A DNA stretch of 64,000 nt from the NCBI GenBank assembly GCA_900068845.1, contig CEFQ01000011.1:62001-126000 (forward strand), written 5' to 3'. The position numbers and the translations under genes are program-made. The notes under the pieces were generated by a model, which ran no database searches, was not told where the DNA came from, and was given only the letters and a program-made list of their open reading frames with translations. This document shows, one piece after another, positions 17,562 through 27,947 of the stretch (its first letter is position 1; every line of letters begins with the position of its first letter). Source of the DNA: Enterobacter ludwigii. GTDB lineage: Bacteria; Pseudomonadota; Gammaproteobacteria; Enterobacterales; Enterobacteriaceae.

Positions 17562-20234
17562 TTATTTCAGCCCTTCTTCAGAAATTTCAGGCGCTGCTGG
17601 TAGCGGTAATGACAAACGAAACACCGCGCCGCCTTCCGGCCGATTCTCCGCCCAGATGCGCCCGCGATGGGATTCAATAATGGTTTTACCGATCGCCAGT
17701 CCCAATCCCACGCCCGGCACCGCCGACTCTTTATCGCCGCGTGCAAACTTGTCAAAAATGCGCGTGAGATTGTCGGGCGCGATGCCGGGCCCGCTGTCCC
17801 ACACCGCAATCTCCAGCCGATCGCGATCGCGCCAGGCACGAATACCGTGCTGCGCTGCATTGCCCGCGTATTTCAGGCTGTTTTCAATCAGATTGGTAAA
17901 CACGCGCTCCAGCATGGCGCTGTCGCCTTTGATCAGCACCATCTCTGGCAAATCGAGAATAAAATCATGGCCTTTCAACAACGGGCCCATGCTGCTTAGC
18001 GCGCCGCCGATCACCTCATCCAGCGCCACCCACTCTTCACGCAAATTGAGTCCGCCAGATTGAATGCGCGCCATATCCAGCATGTTACTCACCAGCCGGA
18101 TGGTGCTCAGCGTCTGTTCACGAATCTGATTGGCCTGCCCGACATACTTCGACTCTTCGCTGGCGAGATCGAGCATCAGCATCTCCGCCTGACCAAACAG
18201 CACCGTTAACGGCGTGCGCAGGTCGTGCGACAGCGCCGACAGCAGCGCATTGCGCAGCTGCTCACGTTCGGCGGCCAGCCGCGATGCCGCTTCACTGTGC
18301 GACAGCGCCATACGTTCCAGCGCATTGGCAATCAATACGGTGAAGGTTTCCAGTAAACGCTGCTGCTCGGGAATCATCAGTTGGCGCAAGTTTTCCGGTT
18401 CCACCACCAGTAAACCGCGACAGTGATGGCCACTTTTTAGCGGCAGAATCTGGTACGGCACCGCCGGCAAAGTATCGGTGCCCGCGCCCGCCGGTTGGCC
18501 TTTACTAAAACTCCACTTGGCGATGGCGAGATCCGGCGGCGTGCCAATCGCGGTATCGCCCACGGTTTGCAGCTCGCCCTGCTCATCCGGCAGCAGCAGC
18601 AAACTGCGCGCCTGCAAGGTGACATCGATGATGCGCTGGCTGGTGGTGGCGATATCCTGTGGCGTCAGGTCGCTGCCGAGCGCTTTCGCCATCTCATACA
18701 GATGGCGCGCGCGCTGTTCACGGTAGCGCGCCACTTTGGCTTGATAGCGCACGCCCGCAGTGAGATTCCCGACTATCACGCCTACTGCCAGCATCACCGC
18801 GAAGGTCACAAGATACTGCAAATCCGATACCGCCACGGTGCCGGTCGGCGCGACAAAAAACAGGTCGAAAGCAATGATGTTGATCACCGTGGCGAACACC
18901 GACGGCCAGCGACCATAGCGCAGCGCCACCAGCACCACCGCCAGCAGATAAATCATCACGCTGTTAGCAGGATCAAACGCTACCAGCAGCGAGCGGCCCA
19001 CCGTCGTGACCAAAATACACAGCAGCAGCGCCATCAAACAGCCGCGTAAGTACAGCCGCCATTTTTCGCTGCTGCCGCGTTGGCCGCTGAGCGGATGCGG
19101 CGCATCGCGCACCGGTTCGTCCAGCGCAACCACCAACAAATCGAGATCCGGCCCGAGTTCGCCGAGACGCTGGGCAAAACTGTCGCGCCGCCAGCGCCGC
19201 TGGGGCTGGCGACCGGTAACGATTTTGCCGAGATTGTGCTCACGCGCATAGCGCAGCACCGCGCGCGCTTCATCGGGATCGGAGAGCGTGGCGGTTTCAG
19301 CACCGAGTTCCTGCGCCAGCTGCAGCGTGCGCAAAATGGCGCGCCGCCGCGCTTCCGGTAGCCGATTAAGGCGCGGCGTTTCCACGTACACCGCGTGCCA
19401 TGCGCTGCCAAGCCGAGCCGCCAGCCGCGCGGCGGTGCGCACCAGCTTTTCACTGCCGGTATCGTCGCCGATGCACAGCAGAATGGCATCACGCGTGTGC
19501 CAGACCTTTTCTTTGCCTTGCCGATCGCGCCAGGCGCGCATCTGGTCGTCCACGCGATCGGCAGTGCGGCGCAGCGCCAGTTCACGCAGCGCGAACAGAT
19601 TGCCCTTGCGGAAGAAGTTTTCGATGGCGCGTTCGGCGCGGTCGCCGACGTAGACTTTGCCCTCTTTTAGCCGCTGACGCAGATCGTCTGGCGGCAGATC
19701 CACCAGTACCACTTCGTCGGCGCTATCGAAGAAGGGATCGGGCACGGTTTCGCGCACCTGAATACCGGTGACGCCGCCCACCACATCATTCAGGCTCTCC
19801 AGATGCTGGACATTGACGGTGGTAATGACGTCGATGCCCGCCTCGAGCAACTCTTCAATATCCTGCCAGCGCTTGGGATGGCGTGAACCCTGCACGTTGG
19901 TGTGCGCCAGTTCATCCATCAGGATCACCGCTGGATGGCGCGCCAGCGCCGCATCGAGATCGAATTCGGCATGGCGCGAACGCCCGGTGGCGCGACGTGG
20001 CAACAGCGCCAGGCCGTGGAGCAGCGCGGCGGTCTCTTCGCGGTCGTGGGTTTCCACCACGCCAGCGAGTACATCAAGGCCGTGCGCGCGCAGCCGTTGC
20101 GCCTCCTGCAACATGGCGAAGGTTTTCCCCACGCCCGCACAGGCACCGAAGTAGATTTTCAGCTTACCGCGATGGCTGTCGCTGTGGTTCAGCAGCAGTG
20201 CATCGGGATCGGGGCGAGACATGTCGTCGTTCAT
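17562..20234 (-). CDS. kdpD: Potassium sensor histidine kinase KdpD
   Basis: KdpD autophosphorylates under K+ limitation or turgor stress and passes phosphate to KdpE. 890 residues (E. coli 894). Domains in order: KdpD N-domain with Walker A GACAGVGKT (30-38) and Walker B VILMDELAHTN; a USP-like domain; four membrane helices; GAF-like region; HisKA with ALSHDLRTPLTVL; HATPase with NLIENSLKYAG, DSGPGIAP and GVGLGLAIG. ATG 20234 has a weak GGA upstream; ATG 20222 is an alternative. A family A repeat pair separates it from kdpC by 88 bp. No kdpE follows, so its partner must be encoded elsewhere or lost. Confidence 0.95.
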   Translation of the reverse strand: MNDDMSRPDPDALLLNHSDSHRGKLKIYFGACAGVGKTFAMLQEAQRLRAHGLDVLAGVVETHDREETAALLHGLALLPRRATGRSRHAEFDLDAALARHPAVILMDELAHTNVQGSRHPKRWQDIEELLEAGIDVITTVNVQHLESLNDVVGGVTGIQVRETVPDPFFDSADEVVLVDLPPDDLRQRLKEGKVYVGDRAERAIENFFRKGNLFALRELALRRTADRVDDQMRAWRDRQGKEKVWHTRDAILLCIGDDTGSEKLVRTAARLAARLGSAWHAVYVETPRLNRLPEARRRAILRTLQLAQELGAETATLSDPDEARAVLRYAREHNLGKIVTGRQPQRRWRRDSFAQRLGELGPDLDLLVVALDEPVRDAPHPLSGQRGSSEKWRLYLRGCLMALLLCILVTTVGRSLLVAFDPANSVMIYLLAVVLVALRYGRWPSVFATVINIIAFDLFFVAPTGTVAVSDLQYLVTFAVMLAVGVIVGNLTAGVRYQAKVARYREQRARHLYEMAKALGSDLTPQDIATTSQRIIDVTLQARSLLLLPDEQGELQTVGDTAIGTPPDLAIAKWSFSKGQPAGAGTDTLPAVPYQILPLKSGHHCRGLLVVEPENLRQLMIPEQQRLLETFTVLIANALERMALSHSEAASRLAAEREQLRNALLSALSHDLRTPLTVLFGQAEMLMLDLASEESKYVGQANQIREQTLSTIRLVSNMLDMARIQSGGLNLREEWVALDEVIGGALSSMGPLLKGHDFILDLPEMVLIKGDSAMLERVFTNLIENSLKYAGNAAQHGIRAWRDRDRLEIAVWDSGPGIAPDNLTRIFDKFARGDKESAVPGVGLGLAIGKTIIESHRGRIWAENRPEGGAVFRLSLPLPAAPEISEEGLK

Positions 20235-20254
20235 CGATCGTCCATCGTAAAACC

Positions 20255-20315
20255 GCGCGATAAATCGCGCCGCTACAAGTACGTGCACATACCGTAGCGG
20301 CGCAATTTATTGCGC
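20255..20315. repeat. Family A pair, geometry I, inside the kdp operon
   Basis: Arms 20255-20276 and 20294-20315 face each other with GTAG ends inward. The 17-bp spacer contains the self-complementary GTGCAC. It lies between kdpC and kdpD on the coding strand of the operon. Confidence 0.9.
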
Positions 20316-20322
20316 GATATGT

Positions 20323-20895
20323 TTATCCTTGCAAATCATCCAGCGCCAGATTCAGACGCAATACATTTACCGTCTCTTCGCCGACAAACGGTAGCAGCGG
20401 GCGTTCGGTGTGGCGCGCAATCAGCGCCTCAACATCACCGAGCTTCATGTTGCGCGCGGCGGCGATACGCGGTGCCTGCCACAACGCGGCTTCTGGCGAA
20501 ATGTCCGGGTCTAATCCGCTCGCCGACGCGGTCACCAACTCCACCGGCACCGCTTTAGGCGCTTGCGGATTGGCCGCGCGCAGTGCGGCAACACGTTCCG
20601 CCACCGCTTTATCCAGTGCCGGATTGCTGCCCGCCAGGTTGCTGCCGCTGGAGGCCTGCGCATTATAAGGCGCATCACCGGTAGCGGAAGGTCGGCCCCA
20701 AAAGTGTCCTGGCTGGCTGAATGCCTGGCCGATCTGTTCAGAGCCGCGCACCGCGCCATCCTGTTCAATCAGCGAACCGTTCGCCTGTGACGGGAACCAC
20801 CACTGCGCCAGACCCGTCGTCAGCAGCGGATAGACCGCGCCGGTGAGTAGCGTAAGCAGTATTAACAATACAATAGCCGGACGTAACTGACTCAT
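20323..20895 (-). CDS. kdpC: Potassium-transporting ATPase subunit KdpC
   Basis: 190 residues from ATG 20895, preceded by GAGGAGAAG, identical in length to E. coli KdpC. Single N-terminal membrane helix ([22 protein letters not shown]), then the periplasmic domain with SNPAL and the conserved [11 protein letters not shown]. KdpC bridges KdpA and KdpB in the high-affinity K+ pump. Its start lies 12 bp downstream of the kdpB stop. Confidence 0.97.
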   Translation of the reverse strand: MSQLRPAIVLLILLTLLTGAVYPLLTTGLAQWWFPSQANGSLIEQDGAVRGSEQIGQAFSQPGHFWGRPSATGDAPYNAQASSGSNLAGSNPALDKAVAERVAALRAANPQAPKAVPVELVTASASGLDPDISPEAALWQAPRIAAARNMKLGDVEALIARHTERPLLPFVGEETVNVLRLNLALDDLQG

Positions 20896-20906
20896 TTCTC
20901 TTCTCC

Positions 20907-22955
20907 TCAAGCCAGGCCAAGCAGCGTCAGCAGCAGGTCGATGGCTTTAATCCCAATAAACGGCACCACCAATCCGCCCGCGCCATAAATCCACAGGTTG
21001 CGACGGAGCAATGCCGCGGCACTCAGCGGACGATAACTCACGCCTTTCAGCGCCAGCGGAATCAGGAACACAATCACCAGCGCGTTAAAAATCACCGCCG
21101 ACAGAATTGCCGAATTCGGCGAATGCAGCCCCATCACGTTGAGCATGTTGAGCTGCGGATAGGTAGCGGCAAACGCAGCCGGAATAATGGCGAAATACTT
21201 CGCCACGTCGTTGGCGATACTGAAGGTGGTGAGCGAACCGCGCGTCATCAGCATCTGTTTACCGATGTGGACCACTTCCAGCAGCTTGGTCGGATTCGAG
21301 TCGAGATCGACCATGTTACCGGCCTCTTTCGCCGCCTGCGTCCCGGAGTTCATCGCCACCGCGACATCAGCCTGCGCCAGCGCTGGCGCATCGTTGGTGC
21401 CGTCGCCGGTCATCGCCACTAAGCGCCCTTCCGCCTGATACTGACGAATCAGCGCCAGCTTGGCTTCCGGCGTAGCTTCCGACAGGAAATCATCAACGCC
21501 CGCTTCCGCCGCAATGGCCGCGGCGGTTAACGGGTTATCGCCGGTAATCATCACCGTTTTGATGCCCATCTTGCGCAGCTCAGCAAAACGCTCTTTGATG
21601 CCGCCTTTAACGATATCTTTCAGCGCCACCACGCCCAACACCTGCGCGCCTTCGGCCACCACCAGCGGCGTGCCACCGGCGCGCGCCACCTCTTCAACGG
21701 CGGCATTCACTTCCGTTGGGAAACGGCCCTGATTGGCTTCAATGTGGCGACGCACCGCATCGACCGCACCTTTGCGGATCAGCCGATCCTGCACATTGAC
21801 GCCGCTCATACGCGTTTGCGCAGAGAAAGGAATAAAACTTGCGCCCATGCTGCTCAGATCGCGTTCGCGCAGGTTAAATTTCTGCTTCGCCAGCACCACA
21901 ATGCTGCGCCCTTCCGGCGTCTCATCAGCCAGCGACGCCAGCTGCGCCGCATCCGCCAGCTGCTGTTCGCTGACGCCCGGCGCGGGCAGGAACTGCGTCG
22001 CCTGACGGTTACCGAGCGTGATGGTGCCGGTTTTATCCAGCATCAGCACATCGACGTCGCCCGCCGCTTCCACCGCGCGGCCGCTGGTGGCAATGACGTT
22101 GGCGCCCAGCATGCGGCTCATGCCTGCCACACCGATGGCCGATAGCAGGCCGCCGATGGTGGTTGGAATCAGGCAGACCAACAGCGCCACCAGTACCGTG
22201 ATGCTGACCGGCGTGCCGCCGTAGGCCGAAAACGGCCACAACGTGGCGGTTGCCAGCAGGAACACAATCGTCAGCGACACCAGCAGAATGGTCAGCGCCA
22301 CTTCGTTCGGCGTTTTACGGCGTTTCGCGCCTTCCACCATCGCAATCATGCGGTCAAGGAAGGTTTCACCCGGATTAACGCTGCACTGAATCACCAGCCA
22401 GTCGGACAGAATGCGCGTGCCGCCGGTTACCGAGGAGAAATCCCCGCCGGATTCACGAATGACCGGTGCAGATTCACCGGTGATCGCGCTCTCATCCACC
22501 GATGCGCCGCCCTCCAGCACTTCGCCGTCGCACGGGATGATGTCACCGGCTTCCACCAGCACCACATCGCCTTTACGCAGCGTATCGGCGGCTACGTTGT
22601 GCCACGCTGCGCCGTAGCGCGCTTCGGCCAGTTTTTTCGCATCGCTGGTTTTGCTGATGCCTTTCAGGCTGTTGGCCTGCGCCTTGCTGCGCCCTTCTGC
22701 CAGCGCTTCGGCGAAGTTAGCAAACAGCACGGTAAACCACAGCCAGATGGCGACGCCGCCGGTAAAGCCCGCATTGCCACTGAGCGATCCGATGGCCATG
22801 CCAACCGCCAATACCGAGGTCAGTACGCTGCCGATCCACACCAAAAACATCACCGGGTTGCGGAACTGCACGCGCGGATCGAGTTTTTTCAGCGCATCCA
22901 GCATGGCAACGCGAGTGAGCGCCGCATCAAACAGCGCCAGTTGTTGACGACTCAT
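20907..22955 (-). CDS. kdpB: Potassium-transporting P-type ATPase subunit KdpB
   Basis: The 682-residue ATP-hydrolysing subunit, same length as in E. coli. It shows the phosphorylation site DKTGTIT (Asp307), the actuator motif TGES (160-163) including Ser162 (the site of inhibitory phosphorylation in E. coli), the hinge [16 protein letters not shown], and the membrane-embedded CLIPTT. It forms KdpFABC with its neighbours. It starts 7 bp past the kdpA stop. Confidence 0.98.
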   Translation of the reverse strand: MSRQQLALFDAALTRVAMLDALKKLDPRVQFRNPVMFLVWIGSVLTSVLAVGMAIGSLSGNAGFTGGVAIWLWFTVLFANFAEALAEGRSKAQANSLKGISKTSDAKKLAEARYGAAWHNVAADTLRKGDVVLVEAGDIIPCDGEVLEGGASVDESAITGESAPVIRESGGDFSSVTGGTRILSDWLVIQCSVNPGETFLDRMIAMVEGAKRRKTPNEVALTILLVSLTIVFLLATATLWPFSAYGGTPVSITVLVALLVCLIPTTIGGLLSAIGVAGMSRMLGANVIATSGRAVEAAGDVDVLMLDKTGTITLGNRQATQFLPAPGVSEQQLADAAQLASLADETPEGRSIVVLAKQKFNLRERDLSSMGASFIPFSAQTRMSGVNVQDRLIRKGAVDAVRRHIEANQGRFPTEVNAAVEEVARAGGTPLVVAEGAQVLGVVALKDIVKGGIKERFAELRKMGIKTVMITGDNPLTAAAIAAEAGVDDFLSEATPEAKLALIRQYQAEGRLVAMTGDGTNDAPALAQADVAVAMNSGTQAAKEAGNMVDLDSNPTKLLEVVHIGKQMLMTRGSLTTFSIANDVAKYFAIIPAAFAATYPQLNMLNVMGLHSPNSAILSAVIFNALVIVFLIPLALKGVSYRPLSAAALLRRNLWIYGAGGLVVPFIGIKAIDLLLTLLGLA

Positions 22956-22962
22956 GATTCCG

Positions 22963-24642
22963 TTATCCCTGAATTAATTGCAGATGTTCCGCGACCGGGC
23001 CCAGTGCCAGCGCGGGGATGAACGTCAATGCGCCCACCAGCAAGACGGTGCCAATCAGCAGCGCGATAAACAGCGGACCGTGTGTTGGCAGCGTGCCGTT
23101 GCCCACCGGCTGAATTTTCTTCGCCGCCAGCGAACCGGCAATCGCCAGCACCGGAATGATGATGCCGAAGCGCCCCACCAACATGCATAAGCCGAGCAGC
23201 AGGTTCCAGAACGGCGTGTTGGCGCTCAATCCGGCAAAGGCGCTGCCGTTGTTGTTGGCCGCCGATGACACCGCATACAGCACTTCGCTAAAGCCGTGAA
23301 TGCCCGGATTGGCCATGCCGGCGCGTCCGGCGTCGGTCATCATCGCCAGCGCAGTACCCAGCAGCACCAGCGTCGGCGTCACCAGAATCGCCAGCGCGGT
23401 CATCTTCATCTCCCACACGTCGATCTTTTTGCCCATGTACTCAGGTGTACGACCGATCATCAACCCGGCGATAAACACGCCGAGCAGCACGAACAGCAGC
23501 ATGCCGTACAGGCCTGCACCGACGCCGCCAAACACCACTTCACCCAGCTGCATCAACCACATCGGCACCATGCCGCCGAGCGCGGTGAAGGAGTCATGCA
23601 TGGCGTTAACCGCACCGCACGATGCAGCGGTAGTGATAACCGCAAACAGGCTGGAGTTAAGGATGCCGAAGCGCGTCTCCTTGCCTTCCATGTTGATGGC
23701 GCTGTCCGCACCGAGCGCGAGGAAGTGCGGATTACCGCGCAGTTCGGCCCACATCACGGTAATGACCGCCAGCACGAACATGATGGTCATTGCCCACAGC
23801 AGCATGTGGCCCTGACGACGATCGCCCAGATGCTGACCAAAGGTGAAACAGAGCGCCGCCGGAATCAGGAAGATGCTCAGCATCTGCACGAAGTTGGTCA
23901 GCGCCGTCGGGTTTTCGAACGGATGCGCGGAGTTGACGTTGAAGAAACCGCCGCCGTTAGTACCGAGCATTTTGATCGCTTCCTGCGACGCCACCGGGCC
24001 GAGCGGCAACGTCTGCTGCGCACCTTCCAGCGTGGTGAGCGCATGGTAAGGTTCGAAGGTTTGAATGCTGCCCTGACTCACGAAGAACAGCGCGACCACC
24101 ACGCTGATTGGCAGCAGCACGTAAACGGTAATGCGCGTCAGGTCACGCCACGCATTGCCGAGCGTGGCCAGTGAACGGTTGGCGAAGCCACGAATCAGCG
24201 CAAACGCCACCGCGATGCCGGTCGCCGCCGACAGGAAGTTCTGCACCGTGAGGCCCGCCATCTGACTGAAATAGCTCAGCGTGCTTTCGCCAGCGTAGGA
24301 TTGCCAGTTGGTGTTGGTGACGAAGCTGATGGCGGTATTGAGCGCCAGATCCCAGTTCAGATTCGGTAAGTGTTGTGGGTTGAGCGGCAGCGCGGCCTGC
24401 GACATCAAGATCAGCAGCAGCAAAATAAAACCGAGCGCGTTAAACAGCAGGATCGCCAGCAGATAATGCGGCCAGCGCATCGCTGCCCCGTCAGCACCGG
24501 CCAGTCGCCATAATGCGCGTTCCATGCGCGGCAGCAGCGGCTTGTCGGCCACAAACAGGGCGAGGTAACGTCCCAGCGGTTGGGCCAGCACCATCAGCGC
24601 CAGCAGGAACACCGCAATCAGCAAGAATGCATTCGCAGCCAT
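22963..24642 (-). CDS. kdpA: Potassium-transporting ATPase subunit KdpA
   Basis: 559 residues (E. coli 557), a ten-helix channel-like subunit related to K+ channels/Ktr. The selectivity-filter-like Gly-rich loops are present ([35 protein letters not shown]). It delivers K+ to KdpB. ATG 24642 overlaps the kdpF stop as TGATG, indicating translational coupling. Confidence 0.98.
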   Translation of the reverse strand: MAANAFLLIAVFLLALMVLAQPLGRYLALFVADKPLLPRMERALWRLAGADGAAMRWPHYLLAILLFNALGFILLLLILMSQAALPLNPQHLPNLNWDLALNTAISFVTNTNWQSYAGESTLSYFSQMAGLTVQNFLSAATGIAVAFALIRGFANRSLATLGNAWRDLTRITVYVLLPISVVVALFFVSQGSIQTFEPYHALTTLEGAQQTLPLGPVASQEAIKMLGTNGGGFFNVNSAHPFENPTALTNFVQMLSIFLIPAALCFTFGQHLGDRRQGHMLLWAMTIMFVLAVITVMWAELRGNPHFLALGADSAINMEGKETRFGILNSSLFAVITTAASCGAVNAMHDSFTALGGMVPMWLMQLGEVVFGGVGAGLYGMLLFVLLGVFIAGLMIGRTPEYMGKKIDVWEMKMTALAILVTPTLVLLGTALAMMTDAGRAGMANPGIHGFSEVLYAVSSAANNNGSAFAGLSANTPFWNLLLGLCMLVGRFGIIIPVLAIAGSLAAKKIQPVGNGTLPTHGPLFIALLIGTVLLVGALTFIPALALGPVAEHLQLIQG

Positions 24643-24731
24643 CAGAACGCCTCCGCATTAAGCAGGGCATAAATCAGGTAGCCCAGAAGAATAAACACCA
24701 GCACAATGCCAGCTATCACGCCCACGCTCAC
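24642..24731 (-). CDS. kdpF: KdpF, 29-residue stabilising subunit
   Basis: A single-helix peptide encoded from GTG 24731 with GGAGG 5 nt upstream. It begins [19 protein letters not shown] and ends YALLNAEAF, closely matching E. coli KdpF (29 residues, ending in NAEAF). KdpF stabilises the KdpABC complex in the membrane. The TGA at 24642-24644 overlaps the kdpA ATG by one base. Confidence 0.95.
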   Translation of the reverse strand: MSVGVIAGIVLVFILLGYLIYALLNAEAF

Positions 24732-24808
24732 AGCAACCTCCAGAGGATTTGGTAGTGCTGCAAGCATGCGCGGCGCGGTATAAAGAAGAGGTAAAAAGGC
24801 AGGAAGCT

Positions 24809-24830
24809 GGCGTAAAGAAAGTATAAAAAT
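24809..24830 (-). promoter_or_regulatory. KdpE-type operator upstream of kdpFABCD
   Basis: The minus strand reads TTTATACTTTCTTTACGCC, close to the E. coli KdpE site (TTTATA, then a T-rich tract, then TTTACACC). It lies about 80 bp upstream of kdpF and about 10 bp from the end of the neighbouring HD-GYP gene. Its conservation argues that KdpE-dependent control persists although kdpE is not in this window. Confidence 0.7.
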
Positions 24831-24839
24831 GGTGAAGAA

Positions 24840-26003
24840 TTAGGCGCTTTCTAACGCCCAGATACGATTCAAATCGATGTTCTGCCACAATCCGCTGTCT
24901 TCCGCGCCGGTAATGCTATCGGTACAAAAGCTATCGCCGAGATCGAGCACTTCCGGTTTTACTTCACGCTGGCCGTGCAGCGACCAAAATACGTGAACTT
25001 TAGGCTTCAACAGCGATTTTTCACCCGCCTGCACCACTAACGCTACGCGGCCAGATGCCAGTCGCACCAGCGATCCGACCGGATAGATGCCGATGGTACG
25101 CACGAAGGCGTGCAGCAAGGTGTTATCGAAATGCCCACGCCAGCTCAGCATGTTGTGCATCGCTTCGGCGGGTGTCCAGCCTTTGCGATAAGGGCGATTC
25201 GACGTGACGGCATCATAGACGTCGCACACCGATGCCATGCGCGCATAGAGCGAAATTTCATCGCCTTTCAGACCATGCGGATAGCCGTTGCCGTCATATT
25301 TCTCATGGTGATGCAGCGCGATATCCAGCAGATCTTCACCGGCGTTCGCTTCCATCAGTATCTGTGCGCCCACAATCGGATGCTGACGCATCACCGTGAA
25401 CTCTTCATCGCTGAGCTTGCCGGGTTTGTTAAGAATCTCCAGCGGTACCGCCGCTTTACCCACATCGTGCAGCAAACCGCCCATACCAACGCGCCGCAGC
25501 TGATGTTCATCGAGGCCCATTTTTTTGCCGAGCGAGATCATCAAGCCACACACCGCCATCGAGTGCAGATAAGTGTAATCGTCGTGATTTTTCAGCCGCG
25601 CCACGCTCAGCAGCGCCGTGGGTTCACGCGTGATCGAACCGGCAATTTGATCGACCAGATCAAGGGTGTAATCGAGGTCGAGGCCCTGCCCCATGCGCGC
25701 CTCGTTAAACATCGCCAGCACTTGCGTTTTCCCCTGATTGAAGATGCTTTGTGCCTGATCCATCTCCAGGAAAAAGGGGGTTTTCGGCATATCTTTTTTC
25801 GGCGCAGGCGCAGCAGGTGCCTGAACCGATTTGTCGAGATCGATCCATAACTGCAGGATCCCCTCAGCGTGGATCATCGCGATCTGGCGTTTATCAGTGA
25901 TCAGCATTTGGTTGCGAATGCGCTTATCCTTTACCCACCAAACCTCCAGTTTGTGGATAAACATGCCCTGCCGCAATTCGTCAACGTTAATCAGCTTTAT
26001 CAC
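24840..26003 (-). CDS. HD-GYP cyclic-di-GMP phosphodiesterase
   Basis: 387 residues: an N-terminal DUF3391-type domain (1-about 80, ELRQGMFIHKLEVWW) followed by an HD-GYP domain. The catalytic motifs are complete: LLHDVGK (His179-Asp180) and HHEKYDGNGYP (232-242), so hydrolysis of c-di-GMP is expected. Cytoplasmic, with no membrane helix. The start is GTG 26003, with AAGGAG 8 nt upstream. That Shine-Dalgarno sequence sits in one arm of a 7-bp hairpin (26011-26038), suggesting control of translation. No operon partner. Confidence 0.9.
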   Translation of the reverse strand: MIKLINVDELRQGMFIHKLEVWWVKDKRIRNQMLITDKRQIAMIHAEGILQLWIDLDKSVQAPAAPAPKKDMPKTPFFLEMDQAQSIFNQGKTQVLAMFNEARMGQGLDLDYTLDLVDQIAGSITREPTALLSVARLKNHDDYTYLHSMAVCGLMISLGKKMGLDEHQLRRVGMGGLLHDVGKAAVPLEILNKPGKLSDEEFTVMRQHPIVGAQILMEANAGEDLLDIALHHHEKYDGNGYPHGLKGDEISLYARMASVCDVYDAVTSNRPYRKGWTPAEAMHNMLSWRGHFDNTLLHAFVRTIGIYPVGSLVRLASGRVALVVQAGEKSLLKPKVHVFWSLHGQREVKPEVLDLGDSFCTDSITGAEDSGLWQNIDLNRIWALESA

Positions 26004-26010
26004 GATATCG

Positions 26011-26038
26011 CTCCTTAATATCAGTGGATGGTAAGGAG
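26011..26038 (-). promoter_or_regulatory. Hairpin sequestering the HD-GYP ribosome binding site
   Basis: In the mRNA CUCCUUA (26038-26032) is perfectly complementary to UAAGGAG (26017-26011) across a 14-nt loop. The latter contains the Shine-Dalgarno AAGGAG for the GTG at 26003. When folded, ribosome access should be blocked. Confidence 0.55.
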
Positions 26039-26101
26039 GTATCGGCAGCTGAGCAAAAAACCTTCAGAGTGGAATTGTGCGATTGGTGAGGATTGCGAAA
26101 T

Positions 26102-26176
26102 GGGTGCGCATAAATGCGCACCCTACGACAGTGCGGGCTTTCCTACGGAGTTGTAGGGTCGCCATTCATGGCGACC
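26102..26176. repeat. Family C then family B palindrome, overlapping an MFS gene end
   Basis: Family C at 26102-26123 (GGGTGCGCATAAATGCGCAC core) and family B at 26157-26176 (GGTCGCCATTCATGGCGACC, preceded by GTAG). The family B copy lies inside the 3' end of the MFS gene that stops at 26143. Confidence 0.9.
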
Positions 26177-27525
26177 TGGCTTGAGACATCCTGCTCCTCG
26201 CCAACACGCTCTATCGGCCCCATCACCAGCAGGAACAACAGTGCGGCGACCACGCAGTGCGCACCGACAAACACCAACCCGATGCTGTAGCTACCGGTTA
26301 AGCCGACGATGATGCCGAACAGCAGCGGCGTGATAAAACCGGCCATATTGCCGATGCCATTGAAGATTGCGCCCGCCAGGCCAACAGCTTCTTTCGGCGC
26401 AGTATCGCTGACAATGGTCCAGGTTCCGGCACCCGCCGCCACGCCCTTACCAAAGAAAGCGAACGACATAATGGCGATAATGCCGACATTGCTGGGAATG
26501 ATTGCCGCCAGAATCAACGACGCCGCCATCAGCATGCCGACGATGTACGGCGCTTTACGCGCCCAGGAAAGACTCCAGCCATTCGCCAACAGCTTATCGG
26601 AGATATAACCGCCGCTGATACCGCCAAGAAAGCCGAATAGTGCCGGTGCGATGGTGGCAAAACCGGCATCCATAATGTTCATACCGCGCGCCTGCACCAG
26701 ATAAATCGGGAACCAGGTGATGAAGAAATAGCTCAGCGCGATGGTGCAGTATTGGCCGATATAGGCGCACCACAGCATGCGGTTGCTGAGCAGCGTTTTG
26801 AACATCGCTTTGCTCAACGGCGGACGCGCTTTCAGCGTTTGCGCCGAATCGATATCTACCAGCGCACCGCCCTGCTCGATATAGCGCAGCTCCGCGTCCG
26901 ATACCTGCGGATGGTGGCGCGGGCTGCGCATAAAGCCCATCCACACAAATACCGCCAGCACGCCAATGCCGCCCAGCACAAAGAACGGCCATTCCCAGCC
27001 GAAACGCGACACCAGCCAGCCTGACAGCGGTGAGAAGATGGCGACGGCAAAATATTGCGCCGAGGCGAAGAGTGAAGAGGCCCGGCCGCGCTCGGCGCTC
27101 GGGAACCACATGATTACCGCGCGCGCATTGGCGGGAAAACTCGGCGCCTCAATCAGCCCCAGCGCGAAGCGCAGCGCAAACATCAGCGTCAGCGCCATGG
27201 TTATGCCGCTGGAGAGCTCGCCGACAAAGCCCATTAGCAAGGTGGAGATCGACCACAGCGCCAGCGTCACGCCATACACTTTTTTGGTACCGAAGCGATC
27301 GAGAAACAGTCCGCCGGGGATCTGGCCGATCACATAGGCCCAGCTAAATGCTGACAGGATCAGGCCAAGCTGGATCGCCGATAGCCCGAACTCATCTTTG
27401 ATCGCCGATCCCGAGATCGACAGGATCGAACGGTCGGCATACGCCACCACGGAAAGAAACAGGATCAGGCAAAGGATCCCAATACGTACGTGGCTGTTCT
27501 GTGGACGATGATTGGCTTTTTGCAT
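26143..27525 (-). CDS. MFS anion:cation symporter (hexarate/hexuronate type)
   Basis: 460 residues from ATG 27525, preceded by GAGGAAT; ATG 27540 is possible. Twelve helices. The region YADRSILSISGSAI...FSWAYVIGQIPGGLFLDRFG is typical of the ACS subfamily that includes GudP/GarP and LgoT, so a sugar acid such as glucarate is the likely substrate, imported with protons. Oddity: the last residues, SQVAMNGDPTTP, are encoded by a family B repeat, and the original stop appears to have been displaced. No catabolic enzyme is adjacent. Confidence 0.82.
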   Translation of the reverse strand: MQKANHRPQNSHVRIGILCLILFLSVVAYADRSILSISGSAIKDEFGLSAIQLGLILSAFSWAYVIGQIPGGLFLDRFGTKKVYGVTLALWSISTLLMGFVGELSSGITMALTLMFALRFALGLIEAPSFPANARAVIMWFPSAERGRASSLFASAQYFAVAIFSPLSGWLVSRFGWEWPFFVLGGIGVLAVFVWMGFMRSPRHHPQVSDAELRYIEQGGALVDIDSAQTLKARPPLSKAMFKTLLSNRMLWCAYIGQYCTIALSYFFITWFPIYLVQARGMNIMDAGFATIAPALFGFLGGISGGYISDKLLANGWSLSWARKAPYIVGMLMAASLILAAIIPSNVGIIAIMSFAFFGKGVAAGAGTWTIVSDTAPKEAVGLAGAIFNGIGNMAGFITPLLFGIIVGLTGSYSIGLVFVGAHCVVAALLFLLVMGPIERVGEEQDVSSQVAMNGDPTTP

Positions 27526-27947
27526 GGGCTGATTCCTCAAATGAAGCGCGAGATGTCTTGCAGGAATACCGCTTTATTTCCATTGATTAGCAACTATAGG
27601 AAGCAGCTTCAGGCGCGGTCATTGTGCGATTGGAGGAATCGGCGAAGCGAAATAGCAATAGATTTGGTAACTGGCACAACGCGAGGTGCGGCGCCGCACA
27701 GAACACTAAATATCAGCGTGCGTTTGCACTGCAGTGTGCGCCAACTCTAAGAAAATCCTTCGCAGCGCAACTATGAGCGCGCGAACAGAAAGCCCACCCG
27801 CGAGCAAAGTGTGCGCTTAGCAGCAAAATCCATCCTTGCTGATTGTCAGCCGCATGGCGGGCTCGTAGGCTAAAAATGATTTCATTGATCCATTTTAAAT
27901 GCCAATGAAACATTCATTCTAATAATCAGCTTACTCTGGAGTCTGCG
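27526..27947. promoter_or_regulatory. Divergent control region with inverted repeat before the sugar-binding protein gene
   Basis: A 422-bp gap between the MFS gene and the sugar-binding protein gene. The clearest element is an inverted repeat, TTTCATTG (27880-27887) and CAATGAAA (27903-27910), 15 bp apart, about 40-70 bp before the start at 27948: a plausible operator. No small ORF with a good ribosome binding site was recognised in the rest. Confidence 0.45.

Noticed and set aside
23296-24174. 292-codon plus-strand frame opposite kdpA
   Set aside because: His/Gln-rich translation antisense to a certain gene, without a plausible ribosome binding site.
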